Shown: positions 23,538 through 34,003 of the stretch, piece by piece
Numbering within the stretch: the stretch's first letter is position 1
How the letters are laid out: every line of letters begins with the position of its first letter
From: Acanthacorydalis orientalis
Taxonomy: Eukaryota; Arthropoda; Insecta; Megaloptera; Corydalidae
Reading direction: 5' to 3'
Length of the DNA stretch: 64,000 bases
NCBI GenBank assembly: GCA_034766995.1
Contig: CM068322.1
Coordinates: 35,709,439-35,773,438 of the forward strand
The notes under the pieces: generated by a model
What the model was told of the DNA's origin: nothing
The model's database searches: none
The model's input: the letters and a program-made list of their open reading frames with translations, nothing else
Made by a program: the position numbers and the translations under genes

Positions 23538-23551
23538 AATAAATATTTATT
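23538..23551. promoter_or_regulatory. Palindromic AATAAATATTTATT, polyadenylation signal on both strands
   Basis: This perfect 14-bp palindrome contains AATAAA on the + strand and again on the - strand. It lies 56 nt downstream of the QTRT1 stop, an ordinary distance for a short 3' UTR. On the + strand it would end CCDC25 after a UTR of about 580 nt; another + strand AATAAA at 23445-23450 is an alternative. That both genes use it is inference. Confidence 0.5.
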
Positions 23552-23606
23552 ATATAAAAATGTATTTCTTACAAAAAATTCTAAAATATTACATTTCGTC
23601 GAATTA

Positions 23607-25121
23607 TTAACTCGTAAGTTCGATATTTACAGCTTTTAAAGCGTCGATCGCCCACTTTGGATATTCTCTGTCGGGGAACGCAACGAGCATGTACTCTCTG
23701 ACGAAATCCGGAAAACCGTCCGTTTTTATGCTCTCGCGTATGTTTTTCATCAGGCGCAGGTGGTGGGCTACGTTGTGTACGCTCAAAAGATGACACGCTA
23801 CGGTCCTCACCGTAACGATTCCGTGCAGGTACGCACGAGTGTAATTCCGACACGTCGTGCAGTCGCAATCCTTATCGATCGGGTTGAAATCGGCTTTGTA
23901 CTTGCTCTGTTTTAAATTCAATTGGCCCGTCGGGACCAGAGCGCATCCGAATCGCTAAAAAAAACAAAGTAACGTTTCGCGATACGTGTAACGATCGAAC
24001 GACTCACCGCGGTCCGTGTAGGAAAGACACAATCGAACATATCGACGCCTAGCGCGGAGCACACGAGCAGATCTACCGAAAAACCCACGCCCATGAGGTA
24101 TCTAGGTTTGTCTTTCGGAAGCAAATCGGTACACAGGTGTACGATCTTCCAGAAATCGTCTTTACTTTCGCCGCCGCTGAAAACGAACACGGAGAAACGT
24201 AATTTTCGATATTTTATCGGAAGACGAGCTCCTACCTGAGACCCCCGACCGCGAATCCTCTCACGTCGCATTTCATATGATGCTCCGCGCTCGTTCTCCT
24301 CAATTCCGGATCGAGGTTCCCTTGAACGATCGGGAAGATGTTCTGCGTCTCCGGATTCCGATGCGCTTCGAGGCATCGCTCGAGCCACCGGTTCGTCCTG
24401 AAAAATCCGAATCGGTTTTCAGCGAGCCGAGCGGCCGACGCCGGTCTACGTACCTGTGCGTGCCCTCTTCGACCCTCGGACCGGTCCGTACGGTTTCGAC
24501 GACGTCGTCGAGCTGCATTATGATATCCGCCCCGATCACGTTCTGTATCTCTATCGAACGTTCGGGCGTCAACAGGCACTCCTCGCCGTTCGAGTACGGA
24601 GACTTGAACTTGACGCCTTCCTCGGTGATCTCCGCCAGCTCTAACAGCGACACCATTTGGAAACCTCCTGAATCGGTCAACAACGCGCGATCCCAGCCCA
24701 TGAATTTGTGCAGACCGCCCGCTTTCTTAAGAATCTCTATACCCTACGATAAACCGACCTGAAGTACTATCGACAATCGCTTCACATAACACAGACGACA
24801 ATCATAAATTTATTATCACGTACCGGCCGAGTACCCAAGTGGTACGTGTTACCCAGCAGTATTTGGCAGTCGAGGTTTTTTAATTGATCTGGTAATAAAC
24901 CTTTTAACGTCCCCTCAAATAGATAAAAATCCAAAATATATATATATATATATAAATAAATGAATGATTTATACTTGTGTTCCAACTGGCATAAAAACCG
25001 GTGTTTCGACGTCATGGTGAGGCAAAGACATAATACTGGTGCGTGCTTTCGACGTCGAGCACTCGGCCAGAATCCTGAAACTCAACGGACTCTTCTTCAT
25101 TTCGGCCGTGCACGTGGTCAT
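23607..25121 (-). CDS. QTRT1: Queuine tRNA-ribosyltransferase catalytic subunit (TGT), 6 exons
   Basis: Exons in transcript order are 25121-24975, 24913-24824, 24743-24454, 24397-24236, 24176-24008 and 23954-23607, joining to 401 residues plus stop (human 403). The enzyme exchanges guanine-34 for queuine in tRNAs with GUN anticodons, as a heterodimer with QTRT2. Visible motifs: MPVGTQ at the end of exon 1, [16 protein letters not shown] with Asp103 (substrate recognition), [27 protein letters not shown], and [14 protein letters not shown] with the nucleophile Asp278. The zinc site C-x-C-x2-C at Cys316, Cys318 and Cys321 plus His346 is intact. The start is the first Met before the conserved [12 protein letters not shown] block. 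Introns are 53 to 80 nt; the first (61 nt) contains a (TA)n tract. It converges on CCDC25 and diverges from DOLPP1. All catalytic and metal ligands are present, so the enzyme looks functional. Confidence 0.96.
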
Positions 25122-26090
25122 TGTTGACAATTCAATAATTAAATTTCAATAATACAAACTCCACGTGCCTGATTTCAGACGAATCGTTTCGGATGTTGCC
25201 ACGGACGTACTCGCTTATTGTCCATCCCGCTTTAATCAATGTTACCGACAGAGATTACACAAGTCACGGACTAGCTGACCTTTAATAAACGACCTGATCC
25301 TCGACTAACGATCGACGAACAATTCCATTGTTATAAATTTTCTGCTTGTGTCTAATGTGTTACATCCAAGAGCATTTGAAATTTCCAAAGAAATTCGTTT
25401 GTTATGTACGAATTGAAATTGATTGACTGGGTTTTCGACATTTTCAAAGGAATTCTCGGTAATAAACATTTTTATACTACAATAAATCTTCTCACGTTTA
25501 AAATTATAAAATAATCGTTTAAGATAACAATTCGCTTTAAATATATATTTTTTCTTAACGATGAACCTGATCAAGCTCGTATATTATAAAGCAACCGTTT
25601 AAGATAACGTCGAATCTTACATAATCGTATATGCTTAGCTCGAAGTTGTCATTGAGGATACATTGTTAAAATTAATCGACACGTTTTCGATATTTAATCG
25701 TAACAATCATAATTTTGTCTCGGTTACGTCGTCTGATTTAGATTTAGAGACACGTAGAATTTTTTATCATATATTTATCCTAAGTATGATTGATTAGAAA
25801 CTAAACAGTCCAATTTAACTGTTGACTATGAAAAGGTAATATTCAAAGTAAAATTCTTATATAACGGAAAAGTCCACGTTCGTGCTAAGCTTTAGAGTAA
25901 TCAAACACGACACATTTGATCGTTTCCTTCTTTGTTATTATTTCCGCTGTTATACTGTTTCATAAATTATCAACCTTATATAACTATCTGAAAACCAAAC
26001 TGAAGTCTTATCAACAATACCTTAAAATCAAAGTGTTTGATACAACTAGATACATTTTATTATCTTATTATCTCTGACTTGTGTTATAAA
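25122..26090. other. Divergent intergenic region between QTRT1 and DOLPP1
   Basis: AT-rich, no open frame of interest. The QTRT1 promoter should lie near 25130-25250, where CpG-containing sequence occurs, but no core motif is clear. Confidence 0.4.
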
Positions 26091-26092
26091 TT

Positions 26093-26165
26093 CGGATTCG
26101 AACCCACACCCTAACTCTACTGTGTAGAATATAATTCAGCTACGACTACCTGCGTATTACGAGAT
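26093..26165 (-). repeat. tRNA-derived sequence (SINE head or tRNA pseudogene)
   Basis: On the minus strand GTAGTCGTAGCTGAATTA resembles a pol III A box of Ser/Leu-type tRNAs, and GTGGGTTCGAATCC is a near-perfect B box about 40 nt later. The T stem does not pair properly (GTGGG against CCGAA) and no clean acceptor stem forms, so this is not a functional tRNA gene. Confidence 0.45.
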
Positions 26166-26196
26166 CATGTTAAATAGTCATATGTTCTTTTTAATT

Positions 26197-26199
<3 letters not shown>

Positions 26200-26239
<40 letters not shown>
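26200..26239. repeat. (TA)n microsatellite
   Basis: About 20 TA units, 35 bp from the tRNA-derived sequence and 350 bp upstream of the DOLPP1 start. Confidence 0.9.
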
Positions 26240-26242
<3 letters not shown>

Positions 26243-26591
26243 TAAATATATGAGTAGCTGCAATGGAAATCAATCCGCTACTTTTTTTGGCTCTATGTGC
26301 GTTGTAATTTGTTCTGTTGCGCGTGTTCGGTCGAACTCGATCCAGTACGGTGTAATAACGTCTCCAATCCACCATTATTCGTTTTATTTATGCGGCGGTG
26401 TGTAGGATTCGCCTACTTGTGCTGTGTGGGATTCGTTGTTCATTACGGTTCGTTAATAACGGCGCGACGGCGACCGACCGAATCGATTCGACGGGAGACG
26501 ATCGCCGGTACGGGATCTCCCGTCGCCACGCGTAGCGCCGTGAAGTATAGGCGGCTGCAACCCGCACATCAGTACATTGAGCAGCTTAAAA

Positions 26592-26989
26592 ATGGCGACG
26601 TACGAGGAGCCTCCGGAGAACTTTATATCGAAAACATTCCACGAAAATGACATAACGGAATGGGAACCGTTGTCGTTAACACTAGTGGAATATCCCAAAG
26701 GTACGATATTAGTGGAAAATGCGGGCATGCGACAGCTACGGCGATTATCGGTTATTGTTGTGCTGCACGGACAGCACGGTTGGCATTTTGAAGTGCGAGA
26801 GACGTTTACGAAAAGTCTACGCTGTCACACATTCAAAACATATGTTTCCGCGACGAGCACGGACAAACGTCCGCGCCGCTCTCTTTTTCTTACACTTGTG
26901 CGATGCGGACGACGTGCGTCGATTCGCGATGCCGTGCACGTTATTTACATGCATTCATATACTACACGCAGTGTGCATATATATATATA

Positions 26990-27029
<40 letters not shown>

Positions 27030-29615
27030 AATTGGATTTTTGTATATACATAAAATTAAGAATTACTAAATAAAGAATTATTCTCTTCTTTTCACTTCCA
27101 GGTGATACTCTGGGAAAACTATTTGCCTTCATAAGCCTTGCACCATTCGGTATATTAGCTGGATTCATCACGCTTATTTTATTTCGAAGAGATTTACACA
27201 CGGTGAGATATCTAAAGAGCAGGATTTATGTGATACGTGTTAGCATATCTGTTTACATCCATTTCTTTTCAGATAACATTCTTCATCGGATCGTTGCTGT
27301 GCGAGCTACTGAACTACAGCCTCAAGTATACGATCTGCGAGCCTAGGCCGCTCGTGCGTGAGGCCGTGTATAACGAATACGGCATGCCGTCGTCACACTC
27401 GCAATTCATGTGGTTCTTCGCGACGTACGTCGTATACTTCGTATTCGTAAGGTAAGTGCACGTGTCCGAGACGTGAATGTCATGTCGATGAGGGTGTATT
27501 CTTCTGTAAAATGTTCCTGGTATGAAACTATGACAAAATTCTTGTTCGCAAACATATGAAAAATCAGTAATACAGATGTGTGTCTATCCTCACGGGGAAA
27601 ACCCACAAAGCAAGTCGATTCAGTTCAAACTTATAGCACGAACTACAAGATATCTCGTAGCCGGCACTCGCAGTGTATACTGTTATCACGAGATATCTTG
27701 TAATTGGCATTGAACGGGTCGATCGTGAGATATATTAAGAAAGAACAGCTGAAACGTCAACAGGCTGTGATCCCTTTGTATATTTGGTTTTCTAGTATTT
27801 GTTTATGAACCTAAACCCTAAATTAAAATGCTGAAAACATTTGTAAACACATCTGAGATGCTTTATATATATTGAAAAAAAAAACAAGTGAATGCAAAAA
27901 TATCAAATTTCCTATTTCAGCAGACTGTGTAATAAAAGACACCAAACATTCGTTAATCAATTATGAAATTTCACATATTTGTACGTGGTATTTGTCTAAA
28001 GTTTTGATCAGATTACACCAATGACCTTAGTTGTCTACATGGCCCTAAACCCCTATTGTTCAGATTAACTTATAATTCAGCCAATTTAATAACATGACTA
28101 GACATATATATATATATATATTTAACGTATAGAGATGCGTATTACTTTCATAACACATAACAGCAGGCCCGCAGCCAGACTGTCATATTGGAAGGGGCAG
28201 ATACAATTTTTGAGGCAAATTTTTTTTGTCAAAATTATTGGGGGTTACAGTGGAAAATCTAGAAGTGCAGCACTCATAGGAACGTTTTTAATCATCAAGG
28301 TAAACCCATTAGGAAGGTCCTCCCAATGATTCTCCATGATTTTCAAATCTCCCAAAATCGCAGATTTTGTTAGTGAGGCAAACCTGCATAACAGTGAAGC
28401 AAAGTGAAATTAAAAATCCTACAAATCTCATTTTTTTCAAATCAGATCGCCCGTCTATCAGATTTTAAATCTAAATACTGTTCAATAAATCATTATTGAT
28501 CATTTTTGACTAGAATTCTTTTTGTGGTTTGTTGGATGAAAAGAGAATTAATTTGAGAACGTGAATTTAACTAGAGTGTCAGAACTGAATTGTGAGCATT
28601 GATCATTTTTATACCAAGTTCACATCCGATTTGAGAATAGCACGTAGCTGCTGTGTATCTATCTCTTTCTAACACGACGTAACCGATGTTATTGTCTTTC
28701 TCGGTCGGCTATGATCGGTTGTTTTGCAAATATTGCACGGGAACAAAGCAAGCGCAAACGAGATTCCAAAATTCAAATTTCTACTAATCTCGATTTTTCT
28801 TTCAAATTTGATCGACGATCTGTCAGATTTCGGATTTATGCTCGATATACGGATATTAAAAATATCAAACTGATTCGGATTCGATCGATGAAATGTACAG
28901 AAACGCACGAAACCCTCTCCAACTTACCGGATATAGAAATTTATTGATTAGAATAGTAATCGAGCCGAAAACAATTGAAAATGAAACAGGGACAGAGATG
29001 TTGCGTAGCACGCGAGTACATGAATATCCCGTATTATAGTGTTCGTTGGATGTTGGATGGAAGGTCGAGTCTGTAACACTTGAAACGCCGTCGAGGTCAC
29101 CCGAGTAAACAGTGATGGTCGCGACTGTATCCCGCGCGAAAGTCCGCAGTGCTAATCGAGTTTCTCGTTCTCGCAGGTTACATCATATGAACAATAATAC
29201 CATAATGGAGAACGTTTCAAAGTTAGCCATCGTCTCCTCGTGCGTGTCCGGAGCTTCGATCGTCTGCATCGGGCGGATCTACTTACAATACCATACGGTG
29301 TCGCAGGTCGTCTGCGGCGCCCTCGTCGGCTTCTTGTTCGCCACGTTGTGGTTCGCGTTGACGTGCCTCGTGTTCACGCCGCTGTTCCCACAGATCGTCG
29401 CGTGGTGAGACACGGATTACCCCGCCCGGACGTCCGAGAGCTCGGTCGTAATCCGCGTTTTCGTTTTTCTCTTTTGTCCCGGCAGGAAAGCGTCCGAGTT
29501 TCTGTTGATCCGCGACACGACGCTGATCCCTAACGTGCTGTGGTTCGAGTACACGAACACGCGGCAAGAGGTCCGCGCGCGAAGCCGCAAACTCGTCAGC
29601 ATGAAGTCTCAATGA
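26592..29615 (+). CDS. DOLPP1: Dolichyldiphosphatase 1 (DOLPP1), 5 exons
   Basis: Exons 26592-26700, 27102-27202, 27273-27451, 29177-29404 and 29486-29615 join to 248 residues plus stop (human 238). This PAP2-superfamily enzyme of the ER membrane dephosphorylates dolichyl diphosphate on the lumenal side, recycling the N-glycosylation carrier. The conserved EYPKGD block follows a longer than usual N-terminus. The phosphatase motifs are KYTICEPRP (Lys88, Arg95, Pro96), [12 protein letters not shown] with His112, and [13 protein letters not shown] with Arg163 and catalytic His169. The C-terminus [19 protein letters not shown] is nearly as in vertebrates. Hydrophobic segments at about 44-64, 71-86, 115-130, 146-162 and 172-195 suit a multi-pass protein. 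ATCAGTAC at 26567-26574 is an arthropod initiator-like sequence just upstream. Intron 1 ends close to a (TG)n/(TA)n tract; intron 3 is 1.7 kb and repeat-bearing. Assignment is secure. Confidence 0.96.
26977..27029. repeat. (TA)n-(TG)n-(TA)n in DOLPP1 intron 1
   Basis: About six TA, seven TG, then twelve TA units, 70 bp before the exon 2 acceptor. Confidence 0.9.
27452..29176 (+). other. DOLPP1 intron 3, with a (TA)n tract and family A copy
   Basis: This intron is about 20 times longer than most small introns in the cluster. It holds (TA)n at 28103-28121 and a family A arm at about 28465-28610 (GTTCAATAAATCATTATTG, GTGAATTTAACTAGAGTGTC), suggesting growth by repeat insertion. Confidence 0.7.
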
Positions 29616-30330
29616 CGGCTGCTCGTGTCCGAGCCGTGGACGCCATTCGATCCGAGCGCGCTCATCAGAGGTCTCCGCTCGTCGCTCCGCTGGCCACGGA
29701 AACGATGAAAACTCCGACCGCTCGTCGGGATCGATCCACAGCAAGCGGTCGGCGTGCGATAACGGCGGAGGCGCGTCGCCGGCGCCCGGACGCCCGTGCG
29801 CGCCCGGCGGCGGCCGCGCGACGACCGGCGGCCGGCCGCGCGCGCCGGCGCTCGTCCATGATTCGAGGACGGCAGATGCAGACGACTCCGGCGCGGAACG
29901 TCGACGGGCCCGTTCCGCGTCGTCCACTCGCACACATTCCTTGCGGACGCGACATTCGACGATGTACATATATACATAAATGAATAATTAAATATATAAA
30001 ATACTTTAAGGATTACACAGAGCTTTAAGGACGGAGCCGCGCGCGGCGGCGCCCGTCCGCCGCGGGCGGCTGCTAGAATTCGGCAGCTATCGTCGTCGAA
30101 CGCTTAAACAGAATAAAAGACTTAACTAACACGTAGACAAATCCGCGATCGAATCGGACGACGCGTCAACGTACGTCGCGGAGCTCGAAGACCGCCACCC
30201 CCCGCGGCCCCGTCATCGGAATCAACGGCGTCGCGACGCGCAGTTCGCGCGGCGCGGGGAGCGAGCCTCAGTGATCGCGTCTGCGGTGAACATTCGTTAG
30301 CGTTTCGTTTTCGTTTCTTTATGTTTTCTA
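29616..30330 (+). other. GC-rich 3' flank / probable 3' UTR of DOLPP1
   Basis: The 350 bp after the DOLPP1 stop are exceptionally GC- and CpG-rich, especially 29760-29850 and 30035-30075, and then become AT-rich. AATAAA at 30112-30117 is a candidate polyadenylation signal. Several open frames on both strands here are Arg/Ala/Pro-rich low-complexity translations without recognisable domains. A 3' UTR, or a CpG island of an unseen gene, are the two readings. Confidence 0.4.
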
Positions 30331-31541
30331 TTGTTATCGTTTGTTGTTTTTTTTTTCGTTTTCGTTTTTCCTTTCAAGTAGTTCGTAAGTCACATTGAGC
30401 ATTTATCTGTCTTGTTCGTGGGGTTCTCAGAAGCGACCGAGCGATTCGTTCGAACTCGCCGGCAACGATCTAGTTCGGCGGTGCTCGACCTACCGGATGT
30501 CTAAATCAACTGTACGCTCACGGCAAGCTGCTCGCAGCCGCTTATCGTTACGATGTATTCTCTTAACATTTGACGATCGGAGCAATCGGTTTTATCGCAC
30601 AAGTTGTTAATTATTCCGGAGTTGACGGCTCGATCTCGTGTCAGAAAGTGGGCGTAATAAAATGGCGATATGTACGTTAATTGATATCCGGGTTTCTAGA
30701 TATGTCGGTTCGGTACGGACAGACTAGTCTGTAGAATAAATTCCATTTTTACCCTTTCACTACCGACGTTACTGACCCTAGTTGTCGACGCGCCCTCAAA
30801 CCCCAAATACTAAGTAACTTCTAAGTTTATTATAGTGTATAAAACATTATGTAAAAGTAAACACTTGCAGAAAGGATAAGTAACGATAGTTTTTAATCCG
30901 TGACGATTTAAAAGGAAAAAACCGTAAATAACAGTATGAGAACTTTTAGTCTAGAAGCGGCTCGGTCTAACAGAGTGCAAAAAATAAACATTTTAATTGT
31001 GGGTTTTCGAGAGGGTGTAAAAACAAATCCCATGTACTTAACTTTGCTAGCGAAAGGGTCAAATGAATGTAGAGAATATTTTCTTCATCGATCGATCGTC
31101 CGAGCACCGCCGATCCGTTCGCATTTCTTGTCTCGGTATTCAATTAGTATCGGTGTCGTTTGGTCCACGATCAGTCACGCCGGTGCTTCTGTGTTCGGGC
31201 ACCAGGCAAACAATCTGTGGTCGGCCGTAGAAACCGACACGGATCGAATACCGAACGGAACCGTTGTATAAAAAAAAACGCGTTAAAAAAAATCCCGCTC
31301 GGCCGGTCGTCGGGGAACACGCGACGGACGTTTCCGCGACGGCCGCCGGTCTCCTCGATCCGGATCCAATCCGGTATCGTCGAGAGTCCAGTCGCAGCTG
31401 CACCGATCCGTCGGGTATCTCGTAGTCTATTGATCCTTAGTTGGAGATGAAGGTAACTGTTAACATAAGTCATGTAAATAAACGTATGTATGTTTTATAA
31501 ATATATATAAATAAATACATAAGTAATATAAATATTATATG

Positions 31542-31596
<55 letters not shown>

Positions 31597-33057
31597 GGTG
31601 AATCGGTCCATGGGTTCGGATCGATTCGGTCAACGCACAAAACAGATCACCGTGGTGACGATTGCTATAACACGGAATCGCACGATTCCTCGACGCCGGA
31701 CCCGGGTCCGGGACGTGCGGCCGGAGAACGGCCGGGCTACGTTTCCGCACTGTCACGCACGTTTTGCACGCACGTGCGGAGCGGAGCCGGCGCCGCTGTC
31801 CCGACGGGTACGGCCGATGTCATTGTGTCGACCGCGCCGTGTCCGCGCGCGAGCGCCTCGCGTGCAGTCATCTGTCTCATTTCTGCACGCCGTGCGTCGC
31901 GGACACGACGGCGGAGATCTCTCGACGACCGTGTACAGATTTTGGATGTTTTAGTCGTAAATAAAGTACACATTTTTGCAAGCAGCGCGCGTACTTTCTT
32001 TCTCGTCTCGCACGTGTCTGAACCTCTCGAGTTTTTCCCATTCTATTCTTTTCAGTCGTCTGCTCGAACGAGACGTAATACCGACGTCGGACTCGAATAG
32101 GTTTTCAACAGAATTCAAACAGAATCTTGCGAATTGAATAACTATATAACATCACGGGTTGAAGATCGAATGTAAACGTCAGAAAAAGAAAACAACAGCA
32201 GTTGCCGTGCGTTAGAAAGGTTCATATAAATATATACACAGCCGACTATGCTTGTTCGTCAAATAGGATAAGACAAAGCTGATTTGATCAGAATTCGATA
32301 TAAATTTCATATTGGAACGAATATAAATTCGCATGTGTTTGAAAAGCGAAATAGACAGCGTGCTATGTCTGTTTGTCAAATCGGATAAATCAAAAATAGC
32401 TTAATCAGAATCGGACTCATCTTCGAAAAAGAATGCAAATATTAGTCACCGTGTGTTAGACAGACGGTTTGTAGTTGAATCTTTTGCTGGCTGTCTTTCA
32501 CGTCCTGTAAACAAAAACTGATATTAAATAATCAATGATTCATCATTCATCCTCCAACATGTACAAAATAAACAAACTTGTAAATGTTACTTTTTCACCA
32601 GTAAATGGGAAGCATTTTTTTTTTGTTAAGAATATTAAATAAATCATTATTGATCATTTTCGATTGTTGCTTATACACGTTTCGATGACGATGCATTGGT
32701 TCGCGGGGTGATCGATTTATTGAACAGTTATGACCAGAGAACGTTTTTCTGCATTCGTGGGTAAAGGAAGAAAATTTATACGGACGATTCGTTTGTTTTG
32801 AAAGTGGCGCCGGGCCACTGTTCGAGAGAACTGTATTCAGTAGGCTACGATTGTTCGTTCGTTCACGCAATGTTTTCGTTTAAATAATCGAAAATCGATC
32901 TTTATTTAAAGGAAAAGAAGAAATAAAAAACAAAATTAGTTCGAGCTGTCATTCGGAACCGATCGTACACTTGTTTTGTAAGTGAAGTATGTTTCGATTC
33001 ATTTTTTTATATTGTAATGAGAATTTCTGTTCGAAATTTTTAGAGCGAAAACATCAG

Positions 33058-33059
<2 letters not shown>
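30331..33059. other. Intergenic; CpG-rich 31160-32050, (TA)n at 31542-31594, family A at 32625-32850
   Basis: Open frames on both strands at 31160-32100 are Arg-rich with no domain. The A copy has ATTAAATAAATCATTATTG and GTTTCGATGACGATGCATT. No gene recognised. Confidence 0.4.

Positions 33060-33116
<57 letters not shown>
33060..33116. repeat. (TA)n microsatellite
   Basis: About 28 TA units. Confidence 0.95.
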
Positions 33117-33117
<1 letters not shown>

Positions 33118-33316
33118 CATCCCTGTTGTCAGTACGCCCTTAATTCCATTTCACAGAATGATTATGTTTTAAAAAAGTCCGTCACAATGCCGACTCGAAT
33201 CCCGCTCGTGTCCCTCTGCCCTAAAACAAAACCGGCAAACAATAATGAGCAGGCTAGTCTACATGTACATACATTCTCTGAATAACTAGTTTCCATATTT
33301 GTGTATATATTTTGTA

Positions 33317-33327
33317 TTACAAACACA

Positions 33328-33398
<71 letters not shown>

Positions 33399-33415
33399 TA
33401 TAAATTGTGTTTGTA
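33317..33415. repeat. (TA)n tract inside a palindrome
   Basis: TACAAACACAATTTATA on the left and TATAAATTGTGTTTGTA on the right are exact complements enclosing about 70 bp of TA-rich sequence. The whole can extrude as a cruciform. Confidence 0.85.
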
Positions 33416-33539
33416 TGTATGTGTGTGTGCATGCAATACACACACACACCTAAACACGCCTTCACCGTGAATACAGCCTCCCTCCAAACCGGCGAACGGT
33501 ATGTCTGAATCGCGACGTGCATTTCTTTCAGTACGCTGT

Positions 33540-33949
33540 TAAACATTCCGCGAGTTGTTGATCGCAGCTGTGTACGACGACCACGGTGACCACGCGTTGA
33601 ACCCGCACACGGACAGGCATTTCTTCGATCGGAAACAGTAAACCGTAAATAGTAAAATCGACCGGTCGTCATTTTCGTCGCGCGGGCATCCGATTTTCGA
33701 CACGTTGTGCCGTGATCCGACAGTCTGCGAGTTCGTCGGCCGGTGGAGAGAACCGTGAGCGTCCGCTGGACTGACCAAACGGGAACGTTATCGTGCGATA
33801 CAGGTCGATCGCGAGTGCTGAAACGAGTGTTCAGGCGGTAGTCCGTCTCGATCGAGACACCTCTGTTTGTTTGTTTTTTGTTTTCGTTCGTTTCGTCGTC
33901 GTTATTTTGTTTTATTTCGCGGTGATTGTTTATCGGCTGACAGTCAGTT
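33540..33949 (+). promoter_or_regulatory. Probable promoter and 5' leader of the FATP-like gene
   Basis: This CpG-rich stretch, followed by a T-rich tract, directly precedes the ATG at 33950. An arthropod initiator-like TCAGT is at 33944-33948, immediately before the ATG, so the true start site is more likely further upstream. The boundaries are inferred from composition only. Confidence 0.35.
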
Positions 33950-34003
33950 ATGGTGAGTCAGGGTGATTACGACACGGACGACAATGGATCTATACAGGAA
34001 AAC
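33950..34003 (+). CDS. Exon 1 of the FATP-like gene
   Basis: This 18-codon exon reads [18 protein letters not shown] and ends at a strong donor, AAC|GTAAGT. The start region ATG|GTGAGT itself resembles a donor, so an alternative transcript could splice right after the ATG. Assignment to the same gene depends on matching phase and style with the next exon, 17.9 kb away, and needs transcript data. Confidence 0.5.

Noticed and set aside
29283..29969. 228-codon minus-strand frame
   Set aside because: It runs antisense through DOLPP1 exons 4-5 and the GC-rich 3' flank. Composition is Arg/Ala/Glu-rich, as expected for the antisense of CpG-rich coding sequence.
33180..33260. GACTCGAATCCC as a second tRNA-derived SINE on the minus strand
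   Set aside because: The B-box match is poor and no A box lies at a suitable distance.
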